From Treponema denticola (GTDB lineage Bacteria; Spirochaetota; Spirochaetia; Treponematales; Treponemataceae), in assembly GCF_024181405.1 (NCBI RefSeq), contig NZ_CP051302.1, positions 2,542,001-2,606,000 on the forward strand: DNA of 64,000 nt. Direction: 5' to 3'. Of the stretch, positions 8,358 to 18,421 are shown piece by piece. The position numbers and the translations under genes were made by a program. Each line of letters begins with the position of its first letter. Position 1 is the stretch's first letter. The notes below the pieces were generated by a model. That model searched no databases and was not told the DNA's origin. It saw only the letters and a list, made by a program, of their open reading frames with translations.

Positions 8358-11300
8358 TTATTTAATAATCAGAATTTTTCTCACTTCATCTATATCGGGC
8401 CCTGCGATTCTTACAAAATACATACCGCTTGCGACGGGATTTCCTCCATTGTTTCTTCCGTCCCACAGATAAAAGTGGTCGCCTGCATTATGGTGAGAAC
8501 GGGTCAAAGTGCGTACTATGTTGCCGTCCAAGGTCATAATCTGAATTGTAAGCATACCCGATTTTTTTAGGTGCGCAGCTATTGTGGCAGACTGCCCCTT
8601 GTGAGGATTTACAACATTTTCAAAGATTGACACTCCGCCCTTTTGTATCTGTACCCCTACAATTTTAAAATTCCAGACATCGAAGGAAAGGATGTCGTTT
8701 TCGGTTTTGTCTTTTAAGCGAACACAGGGGAGCCAACCGTTATAGACGTACATAAATTGCCCTGTCTTACCTTCTTTTAAGAAAGGATCGGTTGACGGAA
8801 TAATGAAGTTCAGCAGACCCCCTGCCGGAGTGCCGGTATATTCTGTTGCTGTTTCCGTTAAAACGGCTGCAAAAGCAGATAGGTTTCCTGGGGTTGGAGG
8901 ATTAGGCGGCTGTATCATAGCAATTGGGTACCAGAATTTATTATCAGAACTCAACGTATTTACTGAAAAAAAGTACAGCTTAAAGTTGTCTGATGTTACT
9001 GTTCTTTCTGTCGGTATTGTGATATCCAGAGTCGGTAAGGCTTTGTCGTCGTGATCAGCGTCAAACCTGCGGAGTACTATGGAATTAAAAGCTTTTTGCG
9101 GTTTTACTATATTGATTCCGATATCGGAGATGTGGGGTTTGGTTTTACTTGTACCAAAATAATTTAAAACTACCTGATAGGAAGAATTAATAATATCATC
9201 AGGATTAAATTTTTGAGTTCCATCAAGTTGAATCTTCCATAAAGAATGTCCGAAAGGTATATATGAACTTGGTTCCTTGTGGACTGTTTGTAGATCAGAT
9301 GTATAAGTTGTTACGCCGTCTGTAATTTGTAAGGTATGGCTTAAAGCTTTTAAACTATGAAATTCTTCTGTAGATAAGCTGTCGTTATCAAACAAAAGAT
9401 AGATATGCTTATCGTTGGGTTTTGCAAAGGAATTTACTATACTCAAGTTCGGCTTTAAAAATACCCAGCCGTTTTTACTAACTGTTTTGTTGCTATCATC
9501 TTTGCTGTCTTTTACAACATAATATTTACCTTCCGGCCGAATTTTTACATTGCCTGTATATATCGTTAGATAATTTCCTTTTGCGATACCTAAAGTTAAA
9601 CCGTGGCTGTCGGTTAGATGAATTTCGGCACTATTATTAGAGCCGTTTATTGTTAATGGCGTTCCGCTTGCTCCGGAGAGAATTAAATCTCCTGCGATAT
9701 AAATTTTTTTCTCAATTGTGAGGGTTTTACCTGCTGCATTTTCAAGTTTAAGGTTATGGAATTTTGTATCTTGTATGCTGCTTTCATCTTTACCTGTGAT
9801 TGTGATATTATTGGTATTATCTAATGTTACTGTATAGCCTGTTGTATCGGAAGTTGTTGCATTGAATTTTCCAAGATTTTTAAATTTGGAGTTAATCTTC
9901 ATATCGGAGTTTAAATTTACTTCAGCATTTGACTGTACGGTAAATTCCTTTGCTTCAATGGTATCAGGAGTTGATCCGATTTTTAATTTACCTTTTTCCA
10001 TTTCCAGCTTATTGTATGGGCCTTTCCAGATATTTATGTTTTCTTCCGATTGTAAGTCATTATAGTATACAACTGTGGTTGTATTGGCATCCATATCCAA
10101 ATGGATTTTATTATCGGGATTTGAGGCTTCAAACCAGGTCTTTTGTGCAGGAGTACCTTTGAGTTTAAGGGTGCCTTTGGAGGTAAGTTTTGTTGTGTTG
10201 CTGCCTGTTATACCTTTAAATATGACGGAGCCGCCCAGGTCAAGGGTACCATTGCCGCGTATATCCACCTCATTTGCCCGATATGTTCCGGTACCGAGTA
10301 CGGGCAGTTTGTTACCCGTTGCAACATTGCGTATGGTAACGTATTCAGTACCCTGAGGAGCTGCTGAAGGCCGCGGCCGCCAGTTTCCGGTATTATTCCA
10401 ATCGGTATTAGTTTCTCCCGTCCATGCAAGTTTATCAAGATTCGTAAAAATCCAGTTTTTAGGATGCCCGGCCATTAAAAGAGGAAGTATATCTTCAAAA
10501 TTTCCCGTAGGAGCACTTTCGCTCGCCGTACAGGTATAGGTATTTGAATCCAAAGATGCTATAGGAAGATTTGTAGCAATACCCAGCCATTTACAATTGT
10601 TAGGTTCGGAAGGGTTTTTATTAGCATTGATATAAATAGTACCACTGTGATTGGGATTAGGTGTTCCGGGTGGGTTTTCAATAGGGTTTGTTCCAGAAAG
10701 GTTAAGCACATTGTTTGGAGCAGAACCTCTGAGAGTTAATTTTCCGTATACCGAGATGTTATTCTTAAATTTGATTTGCTTTCCGCCCGCATTTATACAG
10801 ATGAGGTTGTAAAATTTGGTAGCTGCTGCAGTATTGCTGCCTGTAATATCGTGATTTCCATCATTCGTCAGAGTTACCGTATATCCCGGCGGACTACCCG
10901 TGTTTGTTGCGTCAAAGGTTCCTCTGTTAGTAAAATTGTTCTGAATCGTAATATCCGAGCCGAGCTTTACGCTTGCATTGGCATTTATTACAAGACTCTT
11001 TATTTTTGAATCGGATGATTGTGTAGAAAGAGTCTGTGTTCCCGTTCCGTTAAATGTGAGATTTCCTCTGTTTTGAATAAATTTTGAGACGGTAAAATTG
11101 CCGGCAACAAATATATCTCCGCGGTCAGACTGCAATCCGCTCAAGCCTTGTACTTCTATTGTTTTTGCCGTAATTCGAGCATTATTATCCCAATTACCCG
11201 TTACCGTTATATCCGCCGCTTTGATATTGCGGCTTGTTGAATTCATTGTTGTCAATAGGTTTGTAGTAAATTTAAGGTTATTAGTGCTTCCGTCTATATC

Positions 11301-14099
11301 GCTCTTATAAGTTTGAGAAGCTGTTCCCGTATCTATTTCAAATATTGTAGGCGGTGTAGTATGAGTAACTTTAAATATTCCTTCAACGGTAAGAGGGGCT
11401 CCTCCCGTTACTAATTTATCCCTATTTTGGACTTGCAATTTATAATAAGTTCCGCCCCAGATATTGGCAGTTGAATTATCATAGTATACAACAGTTGAAG
11501 TGCTTTGAAGAGTAATTTTATCGGTAGGAGAGGCGGCTGCAAACCAATTTTTTTGGTCAGCCGTACCTTTTAGTTTTAACGTTCCATGAACGGCAAGCGG
11601 ACTCCTTCCAGAGTTATCACTTATAACAAATCCGGCAAGGTCAAGCGTTGCCGGGGCAGCTATTGTAATTCTATTTGCTTCAGCATTGCCTGTAAGTATG
11701 GGGTAGTGGTGAGCGGGTCCCTCTTTTTGAGGAATGGTTACATCCGTATTTTTGCCCGGAATCACATAGGGGTTCCAGTTTCTATGGTCGGCCCAAACAT
11801 TAGAGTTTTTTCCCGTCCAGCTTACAGCTCCGTTATAATTTGTAAAAATCCAGTTTTCGGGTTTCCCTGCTTGAATATCGGTATCGTAACCGACTGGTAT
11901 GCTGTTTTCTGCTGTATAGGTACCGCCTGTAATTGGAATATTGGTTTTGACTTTGAGATATTGACCTCCTGTTTGATTACCTGTAAGTACAATTTCAGGG
12001 CTTTCAGAGCCTGTACTTGAACCGCCGTTAACTGTAAGAACACCCGTACTTATTCCTGTAAGGGTTAAATTCCCCAATACCGAGATTTTTTTGTCTATAA
12101 CAAGCTTTTTTCCGCCCGCACCTGAAAGCCTTAGATTGTGGAATTTTGTATTGATTGCAGTGCCGGTGCCTGTAATAGTTACGGTTCCGTTTGCAGGAGG
12201 GTCAAGTTTAACTGTTTTTGTTTGTGCATCAAAGGTTCCGGTGTTTTCAAATTTGCCGATTATTGTAATATCCGAATTGAGTTTAAGATTTCCATTATTT
12301 TCCAAATTTTGTATTTGAGAAGCCGGTCCGATCTGTAAGGTTTGCGGAGTACTCCCGCCAAACACAAGTGTAGAGTCGGCTGCCATTTGTGTGAATGTTC
12401 CGGCTGTTACATTACCCTTTGCCGTTATATTACCTGTTCCGGAATGCTGCCAAGGTCCTGCGACATCAATATTTCCTTGGCCGGTGACGCTGCCGTTTGT
12501 ATTTAAATCTCCGGTTAAAATGATATTACCGTTCAACGTAAGGGTCGACGATGCATGAGAGGTCATGGTTCCCGCAGTAACAGCCCGCGTACTTGCGGAC
12601 AGCCCCCAAAAGCCGATGCTGTTACTCCCTGCATTCACAGCCGCCCTAAAATTTACCGAATTTACCGTATGGAACTCCGTACCTGTATTTATAGTTACAG
12701 CTCCTTTATATGTTTGCTTATACGCACTGATTTTGACCGGAGGAGTCAGAGGAACAGAGGACAGAGAGCCGTCTATTGTTATGCTTCCGCTACCCGTTTG
12801 TTCAATAATACCGTTGTTGCCGGTCAAAGTTATGTTGTTTCCTATATTTACATTATTTACATTTCCGGTGTCGGAAAGGGTAATTTTTTGGGAGCCGCTT
12901 ACCGTGTTCTTAAAAGTAAGCGCTGTCGATGTACTAAATTCCGTGTCCGCGTTTATCGTTACGGTACCCGTATAGATTTGCGTCGCAGCTGTTATTGAAG
13001 ACGCATTTCCTCCTATGTTTACAGCTCCTGTTCCCGTTTGTTCGAATTTGGAAGCAGTTCCGGTTAGGTTTATATTCTTTTGTATGTTGACCGTGCCGTT
13101 ACTCGGAACAATAATGCTTCCCGTTCCGCTGACGGTTCCGGCCGAGCCGAAGGTAAGAGATGTAGATGCATTAAACGTTGTATTTGCGTTTACCGTTACG
13201 GTTCCGTTGTAAGTTTGCGTTGCTGCGGTAATCGTTGCGGCAGTGCTTACGGTTGCCGCTTGGTTCACTTCAATTTTTACGGCAGAGACAGTTGCGGTAT
13301 TTACAGTCAAATTATTTGCTTTTAAATCCCCGCTCAAATTAACGGTTCCGTTTACCTTTAGGCTCGACGCTCCCGTCGCATCCACCGTTCCGGCGGTAAC
13401 TCCCTGCATATTCACCGCCCCGCCGCCGATAAAGGACAGATTTTGCGCCCCCGCGTTCACGTTCGCTGTAAAAGTTACGGAAGTTTCCGCATCAAAGGTG
13501 ACATCCTTTTGTACAGTTACGGCTCCCTTATAGGTTTGCGTTTTAACTTTTATTGTTACCGGATTATTATTCCCTATCGACATCGTTTTATCTACCGTAA
13601 GAGAGTCGGCGTTAATGTTTCCCGTTACTTTAAAATTTTGATATGGCCCCGGAAAAATATTGTTAGGGTAACCGCCGTAATACCAAATAGTGGAATCCGG
13701 TTGCAAGGTTATTTGTGAGTTGTTGAACAATGCTATTTGAGCCGGAGTACCGGAAAGTTCCAGCGTTCCCTTTTTATTTACGGTTACGGTTACCGCCCCG
13801 AGCAAAGTGTAATGGGCTAACTGCAATCCTGCAGCGTCTGTTTCCGACCCTACTTCAATCTGCGCCGGCCCCGCAAAGGTAATATTTTCGGTTAAATAAC
13901 AATGTCCGGCGGAAAGAATTTTATATTTACCGGCCGGAAAGGCAGCGGGTGTTGTGCCGGCGGGAAGGTTCGGGCTCCAGTTTGACGGATTTTTAAAATT
14001 ACCGTGTCCACCCGTCCACGTATAAATTTGAGCCGAGGCGAGTATTCCCGCGGCAAAGAGAAAAATCAATATAAATAAAGTTTTTTGTATTTTCTTCAT
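8358..14099 (-). CDS. Giant secreted repeat protein with FlgD-like C-terminal domain
   Basis: A 1,913-residue predicted surface or secreted protein. Residues 1-23 are a Sec signal peptide ending ASAQ. Three blocks each begin with a Trp-rich motif: YTWTGGHGNF near 26, SWTGKNSNVW near 760 and AWTGETNTDW near 1225, each followed by NW and P residues. Between them lie glycine/threonine/valine-rich beta repeats; four copies of a Q-x-Y-x-G-x-VT motif start near residues 185, 292, 371 and 460. This suggests a long beta-helix like an adhesin passenger. The last 80 residues (LTIQIMTLDGNIVRTL, WDGRNNGG, SGMYFVRI) resemble the Ig-like domain of FlgD. No membrane barrel is visible. The function is unknown; adhesion or a surface filament is inferred. 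Confidence 0.85.
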   Translation of the reverse strand: MKKIQKTLFILIFLFAAGILASAQIYTWTGGHGNFKNPSNWSPNLPAGTTPAAFPAGKYKILSAGHCYLTENITFAGPAQIEVGSETDAAGLQLAHYTLLGAVTVTVNKKGTLELSGTPAQIALFNNSQITLQPDSTIWYYGGYPNNIFPGPYQNFKVTGNINADSLTVDKTMSIGNNNPVTIKVKTQTYKGAVTVQKDVTFDAETSVTFTANVNAGAQNLSFIGGGAVNMQGVTAGTVDATGASSLKVNGTVNLSGDLKANNLTVNTATVSAVKIEVNQAATVSTAATITAATQTYNGTVTVNANTTFNASTSLTFGSAGTVSGTGSIIVPSNGTVNIQKNINLTGTASKFEQTGTGAVNIGGNASSITAATQIYTGTVTINADTEFSTSTALTFKNTVSGSQKITLSDTGNVNNVNIGNNITLTGNNGIIEQTGSGSITIDGSLSSVPLTPPVKISAYKQTYKGAVTINTGTEFHTVNSVNFRAAVNAGSNSIGFWGLSASTRAVTAGTMTSHASSTLTLNGNIILTGDLNTNGSVTGQGNIDVAGPWQHSGTGNITAKGNVTAGTFTQMAADSTLVFGGSTPQTLQIGPASQIQNLENNGNLKLNSDITIIGKFENTGTFDAQTKTVKLDPPANGTVTITGTGTAINTKFHNLRLSGAGGKKLVIDKKISVLGNLTLTGISTGVLTVNGGSSTGSESPEIVLTGNQTGGQYLKVKTNIPITGGTYTAENSIPVGYDTDIQAGKPENWIFTNYNGAVSWTGKNSNVWADHRNWNPYVIPGKNTDVTIPQKEGPAHHYPILTGNAEANRITIAAPATLDLAGFVISDNSGRSPLAVHGTLKLKGTADQKNWFAAASPTDKITLQSTSTVVYYDNSTANIWGGTYYKLQVQNRDKLVTGGAPLTVEGIFKVTHTTPPTIFEIDTGTASQTYKSDIDGSTNNLKFTTNLLTTMNSTSRNIKAADITVTGNWDNNARITAKTIEVQGLSGLQSDRGDIFVAGNFTVSKFIQNRGNLTFNGTGTQTLSTQSSDSKIKSLVINANASVKLGSDITIQNNFTNRGTFDATNTGSPPGYTVTLTNDGNHDITGSNTAAATKFYNLICINAGGKQIKFKNNISVYGKLTLRGSAPNNVLNLSGTNPIENPPGTPNPNHSGTIYINANKNPSEPNNCKWLGIATNLPIASLDSNTYTCTASESAPTGNFEDILPLLMAGHPKNWIFTNLDKLAWTGETNTDWNNTGNWRPRPSAAPQGTEYVTIRNVATGNKLPVLGTGTYRANEVDIRGNGTLDLGGSVIFKGITGSNTTKLTSKGTLKLKGTPAQKTWFEASNPDNKIHLDMDANTTTVVYYNDLQSEENINIWKGPYNKLEMEKGKLKIGSTPDTIEAKEFTVQSNAEVNLNSDMKINSKFKNLGKFNATTSDTTGYTVTLDNTNNITITGKDESSIQDTKFHNLKLENAAGKTLTIEKKIYIAGDLILSGASGTPLTINGSNNSAEIHLTDSHGLTLGIAKGNYLTIYTGNVKIRPEGKYYVVKDSKDDSNKTVSKNGWVFLKPNLSIVNSFAKPNDKHIYLLFDNDSLSTEEFHSLKALSHTLQITDGVTTYTSDLQTVHKEPSSYIPFGHSLWKIQLDGTQKFNPDDIINSSYQVVLNYFGTSKTKPHISDIGINIVKPQKAFNSIVLRRFDADHDDKALPTLDITIPTERTVTSDNFKLYFFSVNTLSSDNKFWYPIAMIQPPNPPTPGNLSAFAAVLTETATEYTGTPAGGLLNFIIPSTDPFLKEGKTGQFMYVYNGWLPCVRLKDKTENDILSFDVWNFKIVGVQIQKGGVSIFENVVNPHKGQSATIAAHLKKSGMLTIQIMTLDGNIVRTLTRSHHNAGDHFYLWDGRNNGGNPVASGMYFVRIAGPDIDEVRKILIIK

Positions 14100-14170
14100 A
14101 ACATTCTAATTATACATCTTTTTTTGTGAAAAATCCAGTCGACTATGGAGAAATTTGAGAAGTTCGATGT

Positions 14171-14200
14171 TTAACCGCAAAGGGCGCTAAGACCGCGAAG
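14171..14200. repeat. Dispersed 'ACCGCAAAG' repeat, copy 1
   Basis: A short stretch with TTAACCGCAAAGGGCGCTAA followed by GACCGCGAAG. The same TTAACCGCAAAGG word recurs at 49,877. Such CGCAAAG-rich words are typical of small dispersed intergenic repeats. It lies in the 266-base gap between the giant gene and the cassette region, where no other gene is supported. Confidence 0.45.
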
Positions 14201-14365
14201 ATGATATGTTTTTAATATGTTTAATTATAAAAAAATATCTAAAATTATTAGGTTAATGGCTTGAAAAAGATGATTTTTTGGGGTATCTTTATGAGGTCAT
14301 GTTTAATATATGTTAGATTGACGCTACGCGCAATAAGATTAAATCTTTATTGAAAAGGAGTATAT

Positions 14366-14548
14366 ATGGATACAGATGTGTATGTTTTCTGTAAAACTTG
14401 TAATGAAATTACAGAAGGTGTTGGTAGTGGCGATCCTCGTGATTCCATAACGTGTAACTGTTGTAAGACAATGATTACATCTAATGTAGTTGGTAACTTC
14501 AAACCACTTGGAACTAAAAAAGAACTTAGGCTTTATTGGCCTGAATAA
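14366..14548 (+). CDS. Small cysteine-rich protein, possible zinc ribbon
   Basis: A 60-residue protein behind a strong AAAAGGAG site 7 bases before the ATG. It contains CKTC (residues 9-12) and CNCCK (about 30-34), two Cys clusters about 20 apart that could bind one zinc ion. No close family is recognised. It lies at the left end of the cassette-like region and is followed by a hairpin terminator. Confidence 0.65.
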   Translation: MDTDVYVFCKTCNEITEGVGSGDPRDSITCNCCKTMITSNVVGNFKPLGTKKELRLYWPE

Positions 14549-14555
14549 CTGATTT

Positions 14556-14610
14556 GAGCTCTGTTGTTATAACATTGTAATGAAGTTGTTTTACAGAGCT
14601 CTTTGTTTTT
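14556..14610 (+). terminator. Hairpin terminator after the small Cys protein
   Basis: A 9-bp perfect stem GAGCTCTGT (14556-14564) with ACAGAGCTC (14593-14601), followed by a T-rich run. The loop of 28 bases is long for a classical terminator, so the call is moderate. Confidence 0.5.
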
Positions 14611-14647
14611 TGCTTATTTATTAAGTTTTGTATTACAGGGAATATAT

Positions 14648-15208
14648 ATGTCTATTCAAAAAGAATATGAGTACGAATTGGTTGATAAAGGAAGAATTCT
14701 TACAAAATGTTTAATTAGAATAATCGAGGAAGATAATAAGCCAATAGTTGTTCTATGTGTTCAAAAAAAAGTTTCGAAAGGTACTACTATAACAAATACA
14801 ATTGATCTAATTGCAAAAGAAGTTTTTTACCAACTGAAAACTGAAAATGGGAGTATATCGTCTGAGTTTACTAAATACTTAACAGAATATCCTCTTTCAA
14901 AAAAATTGAAATACATTGGAGATTGTATAAAAAATAGTTCAAATTGGACAGCGTTTATATTTCACCGATTAGGAGAGTTCTTTTCTATAAAAGAACTTAA
15001 GGAAAAACGAAATAAAAAAATTAATAATATAATTTGGGTTGAATATTATCCTGCAGATACTTACTTTTTTACTTATGACAAATATGCGGTAATTACATTT
15101 AATAATGAATACTGGTCTCCAGAATGGAATCATATAAGTGAAGATGATCTTGTGAATTATACAGGTTATCCCATTGATCTATTTAAAATACAAAATCAAG
15201 AATCCTAA
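14648..15208 (+). CDS. Hypothetical protein in a cassette-like unit
   Basis: A 186-residue soluble protein, not recognised. The ATG at 14648 is chosen over an upstream in-frame ATG at 14603 because AGGGA lies just before it and the upstream part reads as unrelated hydrophobic sequence. The N-terminal half is beta-rich (residues 5-45), the middle helical, and the C-terminus aromatic (WVEYYPADTYFF, EYWSPEWNH). Its TAA stop lies inside the 5' core of an attC-like site, a hallmark of integron cassette genes. AT content is higher than in the flanking housekeeping genes, consistent with transfer. Confidence 0.65.
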   Translation: MSIQKEYEYELVDKGRILTKCLIRIIEEDNKPIVVLCVQKKVSKGTTITNTIDLIAKEVFYQLKTENGSISSEFTKYLTEYPLSKKLKYIGDCIKNSSNWTAFIFHRLGEFFSIKELKEKRNKKINNIIWVEYYPADTYFFTYDKYAVITFNNEYWSPEWNHISEDDLVNYTGYPIDLFKIQNQES

Positions 15209-15268
15209 CACCCGCTTCAACCTGACATTGCGAACAAGTCGCAAATGCAGGTTAGGCGAAAGTTATAC
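15203..15268 (+). repeat. attC-like recombination site 1
   Basis: A site with integron attC layout: a 5' core CCTAAC overlapping the stop of the previous gene, then ACCCGCTTC. A foldable arm follows (AACCTG with CAGGTT, TTGCGA with TCGCAA, loop ACAAG), and the site ends TTAGGCGAAAGTTAT. The order matches Vibrio-type attC sites (TAAC...CGC...CAAG...TTAGGC...GTTAT). The 66-base length is typical. Confidence 0.75.
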
Positions 15269-15321
15269 CTACAATGCATTGTGGCAGGATAAAGCGAACA
15301 AAAAGGATATTCAAGAAAAAT

Positions 15322-17145
15322 ATGACGGATATAAGTTTTAAAACTCTTGGCGATTTGGTAGATAAAATAAACAAAGAGTTAGGCAATTTTACAAAGGAAT
15401 TTCGTTATGAAAGGAAAAAATTCACCAGTAGTGCCAGAGCTTCATCTCAAGGAAAGCTATTTACTTATTCCGATTCTTCAAGAGATTGGGCAATAAACGA
15501 AGGTGGAGGTACCGAAGTTCAATATCATATTTATTATAGAGAAAATTGTATAGGCTATGGTATTGGATTCAATACACAATATGTTCCCTTTGCTAATGAA
15601 AAATCTCCAATCGAATATATGCAGCCTTTTGTAAATGCGTATTTATTGTTAAGAGATTGTCCAGTAGTAAAGAAGCTAAAAACAAAAGGTTTTAAAGAAT
15701 ATTTCTCAAAAGAAGATTTGTTAAATCTTCAAGATCAAGAATACTATCTTTTTGCAAAAAAAATACAATGTAAAGCAAATACTATCACAGAAAAAGATTT
15801 TCATCAGATGATTATAGATCTAAAAGCTGACTTATTTGACCTATATTGTCAAATATTTACTAAAAGGAATGAAAACATGGAAATGCTAAAACAACAGGTA
15901 AAAATAACTCCTGATATAAAAGAATTATTAAATATGAGGTACAATATCATCCTGCATGGAGCACCCGGCACGGGAAAGACATTTACAGCGCGCCAAATTG
16001 CTGCACAAATGATGTTTGACAAAATATATGAAAATTTAACTGATGATGAAAAAAATCAAATAGGATTTGTTCAATTTCATCCTTCCTATGATTATACGGA
16101 TTTTGTGGAGGGGTTACGGCCTAAAAAAGAAGTAGGGCAAAAAGAAATTGGCTTTGAACGAAAAAACGGAGTATTTAAAGACTTCTGTGAAAAAACGATA
16201 CTTGCAGGCAATGAGGCAGGAACCGATAATTTTGAAAAAAGTTGGAATGAATTGATTGATAAACTAAATGATGATATTCGTATAGAAATTCCGTTAGTTT
16301 CCGGTAAAGGTTCGTTTGAAGTTGAATTGAATGAGTATGGCGAAGGACTGACAACACGAACATATAATTCAGATGAGGATAAAAAATCCGGTAATTGGAT
16401 AAGAGGACAGTCAAAATTTTTCTCAAAAGAGCAGCTTTATAATATTTACAAAGGTTTAAAAGGCATCCCCAGCAGGGGACATGATAATTATCGTAAAGCA
16501 ATAGTTGCGGAAATGAAAAAAAGTTTTAAATTGGAAGATTATAACAAAGGAACCCCAAAGGAAGAAGCTCCGAAATTTATTTTTATTATTGATGAAATTA
16601 ACCGTGGTGATATGTCAAAAATATTCGGTGAATTATTCTTTTCTGTTGATCCTGCTTATCGAGGAACAAACGGTAAAGTATTAACTCAATATCAAAATTT
16701 AATAGAAGACCGAGATACTTTCAAAAACGGTTTTTATATTCCTGATAATGTCTATATTATTGGGACAATGAATGATATTGACCGTTCTGTTGAAAGTATG
16801 GATTTTGCAATGCGCCGTAGATTTGTTTTTTATGAAATCACCGCTAAAGATAGTGCAGAAGCAATGGGAATAGATTATAGTACTGCAAGTCCGATGAAAA
16901 AATTGAATGATGCTATAGAAAAGGAACTTGGCAGTGATTACCAAATTGGCGGTTCATATTTCAAGGAATATAAGGATAAGCTAAACGACACAAATGCATT
17001 ACAGGAACTGTGGAAAAATAATCTCAAAGGATTGCTTCGAGAATACTTGCGTGGACAAAGAGATGCTAAAACTAAATTAGATGAGTTTGAGAGTGTTTTC
17101 TATGGAACTAATACGGATAACGGACAACAGCAGCAAAACGCTTAA
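15322..17145 (+). CDS. mcrB: McrB-type AAA+ GTPase of 5-methylcytosine restriction
   Basis: The motor subunit of an McrBC system, which cuts methylated or otherwise modified invading DNA. The start is taken at the ATG at 15322 (607 residues); an in-frame ATG at 15274, just after the attC site, would add 16 residues. Residues 1-200 form a sensor domain unlike the classical methylcytosine-binding domain and not assigned here. The AAA+ core has Walker A GAPGTGKT (about 212-219), QFHPSYDYTDFVEG, Walker B FIIDEINRGDMSKIFGE, and the McrB signature GTMNDIDRS followed by MRRRF. It overlaps mcrC by 44 bases. Confidence 0.9.
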   Translation: MTDISFKTLGDLVDKINKELGNFTKEFRYERKKFTSSARASSQGKLFTYSDSSRDWAINEGGGTEVQYHIYYRENCIGYGIGFNTQYVPFANEKSPIEYMQPFVNAYLLLRDCPVVKKLKTKGFKEYFSKEDLLNLQDQEYYLFAKKIQCKANTITEKDFHQMIIDLKADLFDLYCQIFTKRNENMEMLKQQVKITPDIKELLNMRYNIILHGAPGTGKTFTARQIAAQMMFDKIYENLTDDEKNQIGFVQFHPSYDYTDFVEGLRPKKEVGQKEIGFERKNGVFKDFCEKTILAGNEAGTDNFEKSWNELIDKLNDDIRIEIPLVSGKGSFEVELNEYGEGLTTRTYNSDEDKKSGNWIRGQSKFFSKEQLYNIYKGLKGIPSRGHDNYRKAIVAEMKKSFKLEDYNKGTPKEEAPKFIFIIDEINRGDMSKIFGELFFSVDPAYRGTNGKVLTQYQNLIEDRDTFKNGFYIPDNVYIIGTMNDIDRSVESMDFAMRRRFVFYEITAKDSAEAMGIDYSTASPMKKLNDAIEKELGSDYQIGGSYFKEYKDKLNDTNALQELWKNNLKGLLREYLRGQRDAKTKLDEFESVFYGTNTDNGQQQQNA

Positions 17146-18421
17146 TCTATCAAAGAGTACAATTTCCGATTTACAAGCCATAGCTAATATTCCATTGGAA
17201 AATATAAAAGAGAGATATCCCGGTCTTTTGGTTTTTCCGCAAAGTTTTGGTGAATACGGAGATAATTTGGGCTCCCAATATATCTGCTCTTTAAACGATA
17301 AAACAATTGGAACAGGAAATTTAATGGGGTTTGTTGGCTATAATTCCACAGAACTTAGTATTTGTTCCCGTTTTGCCGATAACAATGGAAATGATTTTTT
17401 TCTGCACTATCTTCTGCAAAAGACATTGTGTCAATATGTTTTTGATTTAAAACATTCTTATCATGAAATAACTATTTTTGATTTTTTGCTATATTTATTT
17501 CCATATTATTTTAACAAGGCCTTATCTCAAGGTTTATTCAGAGAGTATAGGCAATTTCATTACAATGATAGTAAAGCAAAAGGTTCTATAGAAATAAATA
17601 GGCATATACAGCAAAATATTTCTTTCACAGGGAAAATCGCATATAGTACTAGAGAATATAGTTACGATAACCGTATTATTCAATTAATTAGACATACAAT
17701 CGAATACATCAAAACTTTGCCTTTTGGTAAGAATTTGTTACTTGGACACGAAACACAACAAAATATAAGATTAATAATTGATAATACTTCATCTTATTCG
17801 CGTCAAGACTTACGCAAAGTATTTACAGAGAATTTAAGAGAAATCCAACACCCATATTATACAGAGTACAGTTCATTGCAAAAAATATGCTTACAGATTC
17901 TTAAATATGAAGGTTTAAAGTACGATGATAATACGCATACCCAAATTTATGGAATACTTTTTGATGGAGCATGGTTGTGGGAAGAATATCTAGCAGAAGT
18001 ATTACAAAATGATTTTAAACATTACACTTCAGAAAATAGCAACTTCAAACTACTAGAATACAGAGGTGAAAGAAAACAAAAAATTATTCCTGATTATATT
18101 TCAAAAGATAAGAGAATCGTGGCTGATGCTAAATATATCCCATTGAATAAAAGTTCTTCATATGGGGAAGATCGGGCAACTGCTATTTATTATAAAACAG
18201 TTATGTATATGCTGAGATTTTCTTCTAAGCATGGTATTTTGTTTTATCCTTGTAAAGATAAATCAGAACCTAAGAAATATAAAATCATGGATACTGATAA
18301 CTACTTAACCGAAGTACCATTTATGATACCTATGGAACAAACAAATACATATAATGATTATTGTAACCAAATGTTAATGGAAGAAGAAAATTTCAAAATA
18401 CTTATTTTTGAAAATGCCTAA
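17102..18421 (+). CDS. mcrC: McrC nuclease subunit
   Basis: A 439-residue partner of McrB. The start is the ATG at 17102, inside the end of mcrB, so translation is coupled. The N-terminal domain contacts the McrB ring. The C-terminal part holds the PD-(D/E)XK nuclease: an Asp in IIPDYIS and, about ten residues on, DAKY, with further Lys/Tyr residues. The TAA stop lies inside the CCTAAC core of the next attC-like site, so mcrB-mcrC together look like one cassette of about 3.2 kb, large for a cassette. A defence role against modified phage DNA is inferred from the family. Confidence 0.9.
   Translation: MELIRITDNSSKTLNLSKSTISDLQAIANIPLENIKERYPGLLVFPQSFGEYGDNLGSQYICSLNDKTIGTGNLMGFVGYNSTELSICSRFADNNGNDFFLHYLLQKTLCQYVFDLKHSYHEITIFDFLLYLFPYYFNKALSQGLFREYRQFHYNDSKAKGSIEINRHIQQNISFTGKIAYSTREYSYDNRIIQLIRHTIEYIKTLPFGKNLLLGHETQQNIRLIIDNTSSYSRQDLRKVFTENLREIQHPYYTEYSSLQKICLQILKYEGLKYDDNTHTQIYGILFDGAWLWEEYLAEVLQNDFKHYTSENSNFKLLEYRGERKQKIIPDYISKDKRIVADAKYIPLNKSSSYGEDRATAIYYKTVMYMLRFSSKHGILFYPCKDKSEPKKYKIMDTDNYLTEVPFMIPMEQTNTYNDYCNQMLMEEENFKILIFENA

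Noticed and set aside
8358..8600. Type IX secretion signal at the end of the giant protein
   Set aside because: The end resembles such domains only in general beta-strand pattern; no secretion genes of that type are in the window, and FlgD-like Ig fits as well.
9862..13718. Several plus-strand frames opposite the giant gene
   Set aside because: They are antisense to a long repetitive coding sequence, lack ribosome sites and change frame with the repeats.
14248..14318. A fourth attC-like site before the first cassette gene (TTAGGTTAATGGC, then GTTAGAT)
   Set aside because: The two words occur in the right order, but there is no ACCCGC left end or foldable arm.
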